Source: Prevotellaceae bacterium UBA6974 (GTDB taxonomy: Bacteria; Bacteroidota; Bacteroidia; Bacteroidales; Bacteroidaceae). From it: a stretch of DNA of 64,000 nucleotides. How positions within the stretch are numbered: position 1 is the first letter of the stretch; the number at the start of each line of letters is the position of its first letter. Of this stretch, positions 1 to 9,673 are shown in pieces. The notes under the pieces were generated by a model, which searched no databases, was not told the DNA's origin, and saw nothing but the letters and a program-made list of their open reading frames with translations. Made by a program: the position numbers and the translations under genes. The stretch spans positions 1,669 to 65,668 of the forward strand of contig DJYQ01000048.1 in assembly GCA_002450165.1 (NCBI GenBank), written 5' to 3'.

Positions 1-782
1 CGGAATGGAGGTGCCACCTTGTTCTTTACAACCTTTACTTTTGTCATCTTGCCGATGACATCCTCACCGTCCTTGATTACAGACGATGGCCGTATATCCA
101 GGCGAACGCTGGCATAGAACTTGAGAGCATTACCACCGGTCGTTGTTTCGGGATTACCAAACATCACGCCAATCTTCTCACGCAACTGGTTGATAAAGAT
201 ACATGTGGTGTTAGTCTTTGAAATAGTCGAGGTCAGCTTACGCAGAGCCTGTGACATCAGTCGAGCCTGCAGGCCGACCTTGTTATCTCCCATATCGCCC
301 TCAATCTCAGCCTTTGGAGTCAATGCTGCAACCGAGTCAACGACAACAATATCAACAGCTGCTGAACGAATCAGCTGGTCGGCAATCTCCAGAGCCTGCT
401 CACCATTGTCGGGCTGCGAGATAAACAGGTTGTCAACATCAACTCCCAGTTTCTCGGCATAAAAGCGGTCAAATGCATGCTCTGCATCAATAATTGCAGC
501 TATACCTCCCAGTTTCTGAGCCTCGGCAATAGCATGGATTGCCAATGTGGTCTTACCAGATGATTCCGGACCGAATATCTCAATAATACGGCCCTTGGGA
601 TAACCGCCTACACCCAGGGCATGATTCAGCGAGATACTGCCGGTAGGGATAACCTCGACATTCTCAACCTTGTTCTCGCCCAACTTCATTATGGCTCCCT
701 TGCCAAAATCCTTCTCTATCTTGCCAAGCGCTGCCTGCAATGCTTTGAGTTTAGCCTCTTTCTCGTTTACTTCTGCTGCCAT
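1..782 (-). CDS. recA: RecA recombinase, 5' part (3' end beyond window)
   Basis: RecA coats single-stranded DNA, catalyses strand exchange and triggers LexA self-cleavage. Reading the minus strand from the ATG at 782 gives 260 uninterrupted codons starting [16 protein letters not shown]. The Walker A loop GPESSGKTT sits at residues 71-79, and further on come IIDAEHAFD, the Walker B-like [10 protein letters not shown], the L1/L2 region with [18 protein letters not shown], and [17 protein letters not shown]. The carboxy-terminal part is lost at the window edge, so this is a truncation by the window and not a broken gene. It lies 55 bp downstream of the dehydrogenase gene on the same strand; that gap is AT-rich short repeats with no clear -7 box, so transcription from upstream is possible. 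Identification is essentially certain. Confidence 0.97.
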   Translation of the reverse strand, partial: MAAEVNEKEAKLKALQAALGKIEKDFGKGAIMKLGENKVENVEVIPTGSISLNHALGVGGYPKGRIIEIFGPESSGKTTLAIHAIAEAQKLGGIAAIIDAEHAFDRFYAEKLGVDVDNLFISQPDNGEQALEIADQLIRSAAVDIVVVDSVAALTPKAEIEGDMGDNKVGLQARLMSQALRKLTSTISKTNTTCIFINQLREKIGVMFGNPETTTGGNALKFYASVRLDIRPSSVIKDGEDVIGKMTKVKVVKNKVAPPF

Positions 783-789
783 ATCTATT

Positions 790-837
790 ATGGATATAAT
801 GGATTATGAATTATCAATTATGAATTTTGAATTTTAA
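790..837. repeat. AT-rich short repeats of the ATTATGAATTA type
   Basis: The recA/dehydrogenase gap contains repeated units of the form GAATTATCAATTATGAATT. The same unit family recurs at 2136-2192, on the other side of the dehydrogenase gene. No coding capacity is visible. Confidence 0.6.
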
Positions 838-2073
838 TTAAAGTTCCAGATCTCCGTCGTGAATCTCATGCCAAGGCAATCCCTGCTTATTCAGCTCGTC
901 CATAAATGGATCCGGGTCAAACTCCTCAACATTATGAACGCCCGGCTTGACCCACAGACCCTTCATAAACATCAGGGCACCTATCATTGCCGGAACACCT
1001 GTCGTATAGCTGACACCCTGCATACCCGTCTCCTCGTAGGCAGCCTGGTGAGAGCAGTTGTTATAGACATAGTACGTATGCTCCTTGCCATCATTGCCAA
1101 TACCACGGATACGACAACCTATCGAAGTTTCCCCCTCGTAGTTGCTGCCCAAGTCCTGAGGATTAGGCAAAACAGCCTTCAGGAACTGCAGTGGAACAAT
1201 CTTGACAACCACGTCACCGCTACCATCCGCAGCCGGAGCCTTGTACTCTATTTCATCAATGCGGTCCATACCTATGTTCTGTATAACCTCCAGATGCTTC
1301 AGGTAAGCCTCGCCAAAAGTCATCCAGAAACGGGCACGCCTGATTGTAGGATAGTTGATTACCAGAGACTCTATCTCCTCGTGATGCAGCAAGTACGACT
1401 CCCTGGGACCGATATTGGGATAATTCAGCGTCTTATGTATCTCCATAGGCTCAGTCTCAATATACTTGCCATCCTCGTAGTACAGTCCCTTCTGTGTAAT
1501 CTCTCGGATATTTATCTCGGGATTAAAGTTAGTAGCAAACGCCTTGTGATGATTACCTGCATTGCAGTCAACAATATCGAGATACTGGATTTCCTTGAAA
1601 TGATGCTTTGCAGCGTATGCAGTATAAATACTCGTAACACCCGGATCAAATCCGCAGCCCAGTATAGCAGTCAGCCCCGCCTTCTCAAAACGCTCGCGAT
1701 AAGCCCACTGCCACGAATACTCGAAGTGAGCCTCATCCTTTGGCTCATAGTTGGCAGTATCCATATAATTGCAACCCGTCTGCAGACAAGCCTCCATGAT
1801 TGTCAGGTCCTGATAAGGCAGAGCCAGGTTCAGCACCATATCAGGTTTGTATTCACCCAACAAGGCAACCAACTGCGCGACATCGTCCGCATCCACCGCG
1901 GCAGTCGTTACATTAGTGCCATATCTGCCGTTCAGCAACTCAGCAAGAGCATCACACTTAGACTTTGTACGCGACGCTATCTTAATGTCCGTGAACGTAT
2001 CCTTGTTCTGACAAATCTTGTGAGCCGCAACTGTAGCAACACCACCACAGCCAATAATCAGTATCTTTCCCAT
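838..2073 (-). CDS. Saccharopine dehydrogenase-family protein, probable carboxynorspermidine/carboxyspermidine dehydrogenase
   Basis: Likely joins a diamine to aspartate semialdehyde by NAD(P)H-dependent reduction, the first step of the carboxy(nor)spermidine route that Bacteroidota use for spermidine. The 411-residue protein begins MGKILIIGCGGVATVAAHK, a Rossmann dinucleotide-binding glycine loop (GCGGVA, residues 9-14). A second motif, GLTAILGCGFDPGVTSIY, is typical of the family. The length (about 400 aa) fits the carboxynorspermidine dehydrogenase group. The decarboxylase partner is not in the window. A near-consensus -7 box on the minus strand (TTTCTTTG, 2104-2111) lies just upstream. 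The family is clear; the exact substrate is inferred from the phylum, and a saccharopine-type reaction in lysine metabolism is the less likely alternative. Confidence 0.85.
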   Translation of the reverse strand: MGKILIIGCGGVATVAAHKICQNKDTFTDIKIASRTKSKCDALAELLNGRYGTNVTTAAVDADDVAQLVALLGEYKPDMVLNLALPYQDLTIMEACLQTGCNYMDTANYEPKDEAHFEYSWQWAYRERFEKAGLTAILGCGFDPGVTSIYTAYAAKHHFKEIQYLDIVDCNAGNHHKAFATNFNPEINIREITQKGLYYEDGKYIETEPMEIHKTLNYPNIGPRESYLLHHEEIESLVINYPTIRRARFWMTFGEAYLKHLEVIQNIGMDRIDEIEYKAPAADGSGDVVVKIVPLQFLKAVLPNPQDLGSNYEGETSIGCRIRGIGNDGKEHTYYVYNNCSHQAAYEETGMQGVSYTTGVPAMIGALMFMKGLWVKPGVHNVEEFDPDPFMDELNKQGLPWHEIHDGDLEL

Positions 2074-2135
2074 CTATATATCTTGTTTTAAATATAGCGT
2101 CTGCAAAGAAACAAAAAAAAGAGCAATTTCCCAAA

Positions 2136-2192
2136 TTATGAATTACGAATTATCATTTATCAATTATGAATTATGAATTACAAATTATGAAT
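2136..2192. repeat. AT-rich short repeats of the ATTATGAATTA type, second copy
   Basis: Tandem variants of AATTATGAATTA fill the space between the small secreted protein and the dehydrogenase. They match the 790-837 repeat family and so flank the dehydrogenase gene on both sides. Confidence 0.6.
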
Positions 2193-2196
2193 TCAA

Positions 2197-2730
2197 CTAT
2201 TTTTCCCTTTCAGACACCAGTCTTTCCCATCCCTCACGGTCTTGCCACCACACATACAGAGTCTTGTAAGACTGACCTTCAATACGCTTGTGCCCCAGCG
2301 AGACACGTGCGTAGTCGCTGCTCCATTCATACAGTCCCCTGCTACTGTCGTAATCCCAGTGGCCATATTTCTTCTTCAGAGCACGTTTGATACGGCTGAA
2401 CTTGAGCGACCGTGCCACCTCGTTCGGACCGAACTCGACAAACGACACACTCACCTGATGCACAGTATGGGACTTGGGAGTGGTATGAACCTCGATTATA
2501 CACCCTACCCCGTCAAACAGACCAGTCAGCGATGTACACACATCCGACGAGTTCTGTATTTCATACCCCCTCCTTTCCAGCGAATCCACAAACGCCTCGC
2601 CACTGCCTCCCAGCGGCAAACCCATAAATACGGCATGATAACCATTCTGTCCCACCGTGAGCAGTGGGACAGAAAACATAAGCATTATAAGGAAAAACCT
2701 ATATCTCTCAGAAAAGCTTCTTCTCTCCAT
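2197..2730 (-). CDS. Small secreted protein of unknown function
   Basis: I do not recognise this 177-residue protein. A hydrophobic amino-terminal segment (FFLIMLMFSVPLLTVGQ, ending near residue 28) looks like a signal peptide with cleavage before NGYHAV, so it is probably periplasmic or exported. The mature part is about 150 residues, soluble and mixed alpha/beta. It has a basic stretch FSRIKRALKKKYGHWDYD and an aromatic carboxy end YVWWQDREGWERL. The ATG at 2730 overlaps the last 23 bases of the preceding 2277-residue glycosidase. An internal Met at codon 16 (2685) would remove the overlap but shorten the signal peptide, so I keep the longer form. Its overlap suggests co-transcription with the glycosidase. 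Confidence 0.6.
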   Translation of the reverse strand: MERRSFSERYRFFLIMLMFSVPLLTVGQNGYHAVFMGLPLGGSGEAFVDSLERRGYEIQNSSDVCTSLTGLFDGVGCIIEVHTTPKSHTVHQVSVSFVEFGPNEVARSLKFSRIKRALKKKYGHWDYDSSRGLYEWSSDYARVSLGHKRIEGQSYKTLYVWWQDREGWERLVSEREK

Positions 2731-5700
2731 TTACAATATACACACGACCTTTTTCCGTGTTCAGCACACGCCTGCCTTCCAAGTCATAAACACTGCCCTC
2801 AGCAGATACGCCAGAAGAATCTTTCTCCAAATCAACAACCGCAGTCGGAGAGACAAAGTCTATGACAACCAACTGACCCTTGGCGCAGGCAATCCTGTAC
2901 GAACCATCAGGCTGGACTATCGGAAGCACATCCGCTCCGTCCACCGTTACCTTGGCATCAGCAATCTTCATATCACCGCAACCGGTACGCACAAACAAAT
3001 CAGCACCCATGTTGCTCAATATGTTCACAATTGTCGGAGCACCGTTCTCCCATTCAATGTCAACGGTGAAGTTACCCTCAGCCTTGAGTGCCTTGACCGA
3101 ACCGCTCCTCCATGCACTTGGAAGGGCAGGCAGAATGGAAATACCGTTGTAAGACTGCAGCAGCATCTCGTTGATACCGGCACTCACACCATAGTTACCA
3201 TCAATCTGGAACGGAGCATGGGCATCAAACAGATTGTAGTAGCATCCACCATATCCGCCCATCTCTATAACGTATGACGTAGAGTGTTTCAATGCATTGT
3301 TCAGAATCTTACGGGCATGCTCACCGTCCAGGGCACGTGCCCACAGATTGGTCTTCCAACCCATCGACCAGCCAGTAGCAGCGTCACCTCGCAGTTCCAG
3401 AGACTTGACCGCAGCGTCGTACAGTGCTTTCTCGTCCGCATCCGTAGCGTAAGCATTAACCTGATTCAGCGGATACAGACACATCAGGTGCGAAAGATGA
3501 CGATGCGAGTTCCAGTCACCCACAGTATTCTGTGCAGTATATTTCCACTCTCGCAACAGAGTTACATTCTTGCCCTGATAAGCAAATGTCTCAGTCTTGA
3601 GACCGGTATCCAGCTTATCGTAGAAATTACGCAACTCGGTCATCTCGCTCGCAGTTGCCAGCGTAGCATCATCCAATGCCTCGTATGCACGTATCGTCTC
3701 GTCAACAGCCTCGCGAGCCAACTGCTGGGCAAATGCAGTTGCATTCTCGGTACCCCCGTGCTCAGGCGAGTACTCGTTAGGTATTTCCAACGTGCCATCC
3801 CCGCCTGTTACAGCTATATCCTTCATGAACTGGCACCCCGTCAGCATAACAGGGAAAGCTGTCCTCAGGAAATCCTTGTCCAAGGTATATTTGTAATGCT
3901 GCCACAAGTGAGTGATGTACCAGGCACCCAAAGTCTTCAGTCGTGCGCCCTCCCAGCTGGACAGTCCTCCCAGCATGTCAGTCTCGGTCGTTGTCATCCA
4001 GCCACGTACATCCTTTCCGGCAATCTTGTCAGCGACACTGTAGAAATTGCCTCCTGGCTGAGCCATGGCAATAATCCAGTTCAGGAACGGAAGATGCATA
4101 TCACTCAGGTTGCCCGCCTCGGCTGGCCAGTAGTTCATCTGGACGTTCACGTCCGCATGGATGTCACAATGCCAGAAGCTGGAGTTAGAACGGTCATTCC
4201 ATATTCCCTGCAGGTTACTCGGCCCCTGGATGGTGAGGTCAGCATTTGCAGCGACCTCCATGTAGCGTCCATACTGCCAATACAGTTGCTCCAGATACAG
4301 ACCGTCCTCGCTGTTCTTGTTCTGTGCACTGGCATTGTAGAACTTGATCAGTTCCTCGGTAGTCAGCTGGCTGGGAGCAGAAGATATACTCAACTTAGTC
4401 TCGCCCATCAGTCTGACAAACTCATTGGCAGCATTCTCGCAAACGATACCGAAATCCTTCTGGGCAACCGCGTTTATACGACCTGCCACAGTATTTTTCA
4501 CCGTCGTTACAGTACCCTTTGTACGGCTCGATGTCTTAGGGTCGAAATTTGTCGCAGCAGCGACATAGACCGTAGCATATGTAGCGTTACCGCTGACGAA
4601 CACACCCCTATCGTTTGTCGTTACAGTACCGTCGCTCACAACCCTGAACTGCGTTGCACAGCTGACTGTCTGCGGATTGGATGTATATACCGCACCACCG
4701 TCCGAATAAGTAACGGCACTGGCGTTTATCTTCCCGTCAGGAACGAAATAGAACCACAGATTCAGTTTCTTCGCTCCCGTAGCCTTGTAATTAGCCGCAA
4801 TACAGCGGTCAGGCAGCGAAGCAACATAAGTACGCTCATACTTAGTCTCCGCACCCTCGTAACGAACACCGCCCACACCGTTCTCTATATCAAGCCAGCG
4901 TTGGTAGTTCAGCACAGGAACACTGCCGTCCTCGACCGAGAAGTCACCACTCATGTCCTCGACAAACAGCGAACCCATATTCTGATAATAGCCATGATTG
5001 TTGTAACCGTAATGGGTCGGAGAACCGCTCCACAATGTCTTCTCGTTCAACTGTATCTCGTCTACCTTGACATTGCCCCGGAACGTAGCTCCAACCTGAC
5101 CGTTACCTACAGGCAGTGCATACTCCATCCAAGTATCAGCCACACCCGTCTTGCTTGCCGGTGTATCATACCACAACGAATGCACGCCAATATCCGTCGG
5201 GCGTTGTCCCGGCTCTATTGTATTATACTCGGCATAGAAAATTTCGGGGTAATCTGACGGATTAACCTCCCTTACATAGAACTTGCTGCCCTCGTCACCC
5301 GTCACACTGCCCGTCTCCCACAGAGCCAGCATATTGTTACGGTTGTTCCACCAATGGTTGCCACCGCTTATCTTTATGTACGATGGATTTGTACTGCCCA
5401 GGTTCAGCGTACCCGTAAACCTGGTATTTGCTGTCGTCTCGTCAGCCATATACATCCTGGTACGGGCATTAGCCTCGGTACCGGTGATGCCCATTACCTG
5501 AGATAGACCGGTACTGTAATTATAGACCTTGTACGTATTGTCCGTCTGCTTCTGGAACATCCACAGACCCTTTGTATCACGCGGAGCATTGCTGTTGGAG
5601 AGTGTCATGTTCCCATCGCTCAGATAATCTGGATTTATACTTACATAGCCGCTACTCTTGCCGTTCTGTATTGTATAGAACTTAGTCGTATTGGCAATAT

Positions 5701-8700
5701 AGCTGACATAGATGTTCTTGTCAACGACAGCTGTCGTGGCATAGTATCCGCTCCTGGCAACAGCCTTGGCATCGGCAGGCGTAAGACGGCGGTCCGATTC
5801 AAACTTGTCGCCGTTCCGGTAAACAGTACCGTCCACCACAACGCCCAGGTCACTGCCCGAAAGACCCAGCACGCTTACCGAATACTCGTTACTCTCAGGG
5901 ATTGCCTCCACAATATAATACTGGTTACCGGCATCCTTTGTGGACCAGCTGTTGATTTTTATACCGGCATCTGTCTGGTTTGGATCCTGCAGGTTAAAGT
6001 AGTTGCCGTTTATCTGGAACATCCACGGATAGTTACTGTTTCCGCTTTTAGATATTGTCAGCGCAGCAGATGGATTATCCGTATATGCACCACCGGCACC
6101 CACATACTTGTCAGCGCCTACGCTGTACATATAATACTTGGTACCGTCCTTGATTATGCGGAACTGCTGATTTACATCCGTATTGCTCTGCGCAGGAGCA
6201 GTAAAAGCCTTGCCATTGCTTCCGCAAATCTGCGACTGAGACTCGTGGTACAGCAGGTATCCGCGCTCACATACCACATTGTAAACCTTGTTATTATCCA
6301 ACTGGCTCAGGTCACTAATCCAACCTTCGGGCTTGGCAGGATCAACATATTCCAGTTCGTCAACTACCGCCGTGCTGAACATATATACACTATTCTTGGC
6401 CAAAGTCAGAGTCAGTTCCTGGTCGATATTGATATCCTCGGTCGAAGGCCAGCCCTTCAGGTCAGCCTGATCACTCCAGCATTTCTTCAGATTCACAGTA
6501 CCCGTGATGCTGGCAGGAATGTTCAGAGCCTCGCGCAAGGTTATCCTGAACTGCTTAGTTGCCGAAGCATCATCACCATTACGCAATGTCAGCACAGCCT
6601 TTTCTCCATTCCATGCACCCCAGCCGTAGATAGCTTCGTTCTGCTCGTTCCAGGGATTACCGCCCACCCAGTGAGCATCTGGCAGCACATCCTCATTAGC
6701 CTTCTGCCAGCGAATCAGGTTTGCCAGGTCACGCCACAGGATACCAGCCTGACCACTGCTGTTAGCTATAGAGTTCATCAGGCTGTAGTCATTATACAGT
6801 TCCACCATACCCGAACCGCAAGCAAAAGCACAACGCAATTCCCTAAGCACAGCAGTATAATCCATATTCTTGCTAACCGAACCGAACTTGGACAGGATAA
6901 ATCCGTGCGTCATAAGTGTATTTATAGGACATATCGGACTGTTCTGTACAAAATTCTGATAAACCAGTCGGTCGCGGTACGTAATCCAGTTCTCACGGTC
7001 AATAGCATTATTGCCGGCCGTACCATAGTCATTCTCCTGACGCCATACCGCATCCGTATAGTGGAACCAGAAAGGCGAAGCCCATGTACCTACGGTCGTG
7101 TTGAAAAAAATGTCCGACTTCAGTTCCTCGCGCACAAAACGCTCCAGACGTATGATGCCCTCGGCATTCTCGTTTCCGCTGTCACCCTCGTCAGGACCAG
7201 TTGCACTGAACTGCGCACTGATACCGTCAAACTTGAAGAACTGGAAGCTCTTATGTCCGTCCGGTTTCTCGCCCTGGTTGTTCACCAGGTTTGTCGCTGC
7301 AGCCTTGAACACGTCATAGTAAGCCTTGTTGCCAAGAACCATACCACCCTTGTTGCTCCAGTAATTACGACGATATGTCCCGCTCTGGCCATAACCGCCC
7401 ACAGGACCCAGCCATGCACCCACACCGGCACCCATCTTGGCAGCCTCGGCACTCATATCACGCATCTCGTTCGGGAAACCGCTGTGGAACTGCCACTCGC
7501 CATAAGTATCCCATCCGTCGTCGATGACAAAACTGTTAGGACCTACACCATACGGTTTGTACAGGCGATTGTACCACTGCTTCTCAACATCAACAACCTG
7601 CGACGACTGCATATTGCTTGCTTCGTTGCCCGGAGCAGCATTGTTTCGGTTGATATTCAACTCATACCAACTGATATACACAGGATTTGCACGCCAAGGC
7701 ACAGCACGCTCTCGCTCGCTGTAAGCCAGGAACGAACGGCGCTTCTGATTTTTGCTGTAACTTGCATCAGCACTGTTTGTATCCTGCGCAACCAAGCCCA
7801 CCACGGCACTTATCTTCCAATTCTCGCCATCCTTCAGCGTAGTATTGCGGCTCCATCGTCCTCTGATACTAACTGTATTTTCGGTTATTACAGCACCAGG
7901 CTTGGCAGTATAGACATTTATATTCAGCTTGCTGCTTGCATTAATGGACTCGCTCACACCATCCAGCATTATACGGATTGTGTACGTGCCACTTTCGGGA
8001 GCTATAAAGCTATAAACGTTCTTGTTATGGCTGTTTCCCGTAGAACCATAGTGATAATCGCTGGCCGAAACATTATCCGGCGATGTGACAAACATATCCA
8101 CGCCACCAATGTTCAGTTTATGCGTTCCTGACGTATATGTCAGCGTTACCTTCACCTTCTGACCCTTCTCCAGTATCACACCCGATTTCCTGTACTCGTA
8201 AATTGCACTTGGCTCTTGCCCTGTCGTCTCCTTGATACGGGCAGGAACCTCGCTGTCGGTCATGTCCGTCCATGCACTGGAAGCCAGTGCAATCTCGGGA
8301 TAAGTGGTAGTCAGCGTGTATTTGTCCTCGTCTCCTGTGCCATCACCAACAGTATTGTAAGCCACGGGATTCTCCAGACCGGCAAAAATCTTGTCGGACA
8401 TCAGTACGGCACCGCGCGTATTACCCACAACCTCTGGAGTAGAGCCTGCTGCCTGCGTATCAACATCGTAAATCATCGGGATTACGTTGTACATCTTCAC
8501 GTCACCGTTACCCGTCAGCACCATTTCGGTACGGATGTAATGACTACCATCACGCAAGACAGCCTTCCATGTAATACCCAACTTGGACGAGCCATAGGCA
8601 AACTCGTATTCCGCAACCAGAGCCTTGCCTGCAAAATGCAGGGCACCACCTGTTGCAGATGCATCGGCCTGCAAATCAACCACCTGCAGCGACTTGTACT

Positions 8701-9541
8701 GCATAGAGCTGGCAGGAATCTCAATCCCCGAGCCTACGCTTATAGTGAAAATCTCTGTTCCCGGCACCAGGTTCATTGCCTTCGAGCCTGCAAAGAACAG
8801 ACGGTTGTCCTGTGCCAGGAACGAAGCCGCCAGTACATTGTTGTACAAAGTATGCACCTCGCCGTCCACAGCCATCCTTGCTGCACCCACAGCCTCCTGT
8901 TGCTTGGGATATACCTGAGCCAAGGAATATGTCTGCGTACCATACTTGGACAAGACAGTCTGCAAGTTGGCAGGAAACACAGGCGCCACAGGCTCTGCCG
9001 GCTCGATATTGATAACCTCCTCGATTACCCATCGGCTTCCGGCATCTGTACTGCCATCCTGCGTCCACAGTCCCAGCTTTACCGAGCCGTCCAAAGGATT
9101 GCTGTTTCCAACGCCCTGATACCAGTTCAGGTATATCGGAGCAACCGAGCCGCCGCTGGTGTACGGCTGTATCTGGTACAGACCCGAACTATACTCCGTA
9201 ACCTTGAAATCTTTGGCAGAAGTTTTCAACGTGTTTGTAACAAAATTAGTCTTGGCCGAATAAGACGAACTTGCCGTATATCCCAGCCATCTCTGAGCCG
9301 TGGTACTGTAAATCCTGTAGGCACCTTCAACACCGTCAACAGCAAAAAAGGCAAACTTACCAAAATTAGCCTCAGTCTGTGTAGGAGCAGTCTGCTTGTT
9401 ACAGTAATAACCATTACCACTCCTCAACGTATAGACGTGCTCGGGGTTGGACACATCAGTCGAAACGGCAATCCCTGCCCACGCACTACCACACAACCCC
9501 ATCAAGGCTATCATGGTCACCAGTAAAAAAATACGCTTCAT
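2708..9541 (-). CDS. Giant secreted fusion: GH36-like alpha-galactosidase-type domain plus GH95 alpha-L-fucosidase domain
   Basis: A 2277-residue exported protein with two catalytic modules. Residues 1-22 are a signal peptide (MKRIFLLVTMIALMGLCGSAWA). A trefoil-like module follows (about 28-175), then a beta-sandwich and a GH-D clan barrel: FVIDDGWD near 671-678, GVGAWLGPVGG, FFKFDGIS with the likely nucleophile D772, and QENDYG with the candidate acid/base D838. Two more trefoil-like segments span about 1080-1435. A complete GH95 domain starts at HSLWYDTP (1454) with ADVNVQMNYWPAE (D1797, N1799), EYSPEH (E1927) and FQIDGNYG (D2114). The end carries a YDLEGRRV tail of the type seen on many secreted Bacteroidota enzymes. 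GH95 enzymes remove alpha-1,2-fucose or L-galactose; GH36 enzymes remove alpha-galactose or alpha-GalNAc. Substrate specificity is inferred. The first Asn of the usual N-x-N motif is Asp here. Confidence 0.88.
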   Translation of the reverse strand: MKRIFLLVTMIALMGLCGSAWAGIAVSTDVSNPEHVYTLRSGNGYYCNKQTAPTQTEANFGKFAFFAVDGVEGAYRIYSTTAQRWLGYTASSSYSAKTNFVTNTLKTSAKDFKVTEYSSGLYQIQPYTSGGSVAPIYLNWYQGVGNSNPLDGSVKLGLWTQDGSTDAGSRWVIEEVINIEPAEPVAPVFPANLQTVLSKYGTQTYSLAQVYPKQQEAVGAARMAVDGEVHTLYNNVLAASFLAQDNRLFFAGSKAMNLVPGTEIFTISVGSGIEIPASSMQYKSLQVVDLQADASATGGALHFAGKALVAEYEFAYGSSKLGITWKAVLRDGSHYIRTEMVLTGNGDVKMYNVIPMIYDVDTQAAGSTPEVVGNTRGAVLMSDKIFAGLENPVAYNTVGDGTGDEDKYTLTTTYPEIALASSAWTDMTDSEVPARIKETTGQEPSAIYEYRKSGVILEKGQKVKVTLTYTSGTHKLNIGGVDMFVTSPDNVSASDYHYGSTGNSHNKNVYSFIAPESGTYTIRIMLDGVSESINASSKLNINVYTAKPGAVITENTVSIRGRWSRNTTLKDGENWKISAVVGLVAQDTNSADASYSKNQKRRSFLAYSERERAVPWRANPVYISWYELNINRNNAAPGNEASNMQSSQVVDVEKQWYNRLYKPYGVGPNSFVIDDGWDTYGEWQFHSGFPNEMRDMSAEAAKMGAGVGAWLGPVGGYGQSGTYRRNYWSNKGGMVLGNKAYYDVFKAAATNLVNNQGEKPDGHKSFQFFKFDGISAQFSATGPDEGDSGNENAEGIIRLERFVREELKSDIFFNTTVGTWASPFWFHYTDAVWRQENDYGTAGNNAIDRENWITYRDRLVYQNFVQNSPICPINTLMTHGFILSKFGSVSKNMDYTAVLRELRCAFACGSGMVELYNDYSLMNSIANSSGQAGILWRDLANLIRWQKANEDVLPDAHWVGGNPWNEQNEAIYGWGAWNGEKAVLTLRNGDDASATKQFRITLREALNIPASITGTVNLKKCWSDQADLKGWPSTEDINIDQELTLTLAKNSVYMFSTAVVDELEYVDPAKPEGWISDLSQLDNNKVYNVVCERGYLLYHESQSQICGSNGKAFTAPAQSNTDVNQQFRIIKDGTKYYMYSVGADKYVGAGGAYTDNPSAALTISKSGNSNYPWMFQINGNYFNLQDPNQTDAGIKINSWSTKDAGNQYYIVEAIPESNEYSVSVLGLSGSDLGVVVDGTVYRNGDKFESDRRLTPADAKAVARSGYYATTAVVDKNIYVSYIANTTKFYTIQNGKSSGYVSINPDYLSDGNMTLSNSNAPRDTKGLWMFQKQTDNTYKVYNYSTGLSQVMGITGTEANARTRMYMADETTANTRFTGTLNLGSTNPSYIKISGGNHWWNNRNNMLALWETGSVTGDEGSKFYVREVNPSDYPEIFYAEYNTIEPGQRPTDIGVHSLWYDTPASKTGVADTWMEYALPVGNGQVGATFRGNVKVDEIQLNEKTLWSGSPTHYGYNNHGYYQNMGSLFVEDMSGDFSVEDGSVPVLNYQRWLDIENGVGGVRYEGAETKYERTYVASLPDRCIAANYKATGAKKLNLWFYFVPDGKINASAVTYSDGGAVYTSNPQTVSCATQFRVVSDGTVTTNDRGVFVSGNATYATVYVAAATNFDPKTSSRTKGTVTTVKNTVAGRINAVAQKDFGIVCENAANEFVRLMGETKLSISSAPSQLTTEELIKFYNASAQNKNSEDGLYLEQLYWQYGRYMEVAANADLTIQGPSNLQGIWNDRSNSSFWHCDIHADVNVQMNYWPAEAGNLSDMHLPFLNWIIAMAQPGGNFYSVADKIAGKDVRGWMTTTETDMLGGLSSWEGARLKTLGAWYITHLWQHYKYTLDKDFLRTAFPVMLTGCQFMKDIAVTGGDGTLEIPNEYSPEHGGTENATAFAQQLAREAVDETIRAYEALDDATLATASEMTELRNFYDKLDTGLKTETFAYQGKNVTLLREWKYTAQNTVGDWNSHRHLSHLMCLYPLNQVNAYATDADEKALYDAAVKSLELRGDAATGWSMGWKTNLWARALDGEHARKILNNALKHSTSYVIEMGGYGGCYYNLFDAHAPFQIDGNYGVSAGINEMLLQSYNGISILPALPSAWRSGSVKALKAEGNFTVDIEWENGAPTIVNILSNMGADLFVRTGCGDMKIADAKVTVDGADVLPIVQPDGSYRIACAKGQLVVIDFVSPTAVVDLEKDSSGVSAEGSVYDLEGRRVLNTEKGRVYIVNGEKKLF

Positions 9542-9673
9542 ACCTGTATATTAGTTAAGTTTTTCACACTTTTGCGATGGTAAATATACAAATATTTTTT
9601 TCACAGACAAAACATCGCTGGCAAATCGCCACAACTTTTAACATAAGGTCATTTCCCTATAGAGCCATTTTGC

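Noticed and set aside
859..2091. A 410-codon plus-strand frame opposite the dehydrogenase
   Set aside because: The minus-strand frame has clear Rossmann and family motifs over its whole length; the plus frame has none.
3284..5257. A 657-codon open frame on the plus strand, and another of 628 codons at 6245-8131, plus one at 8216-9526
   Set aside because: They lie opposite the fully motif-supported glycosidase fusion, read like codon-complement text with no domain, signal peptide or ribosome site, and are explained by the base composition of the minus-strand gene.
2708..9541. Fusion protein being an assembly artefact of two adjacent genes
   Set aside because: The 2277-codon frame is continuous, with one signal peptide at the start, one tail at the end and trefoil-like linker modules between the two catalytic domains, and has no second signal peptide or ribosome site in the middle.
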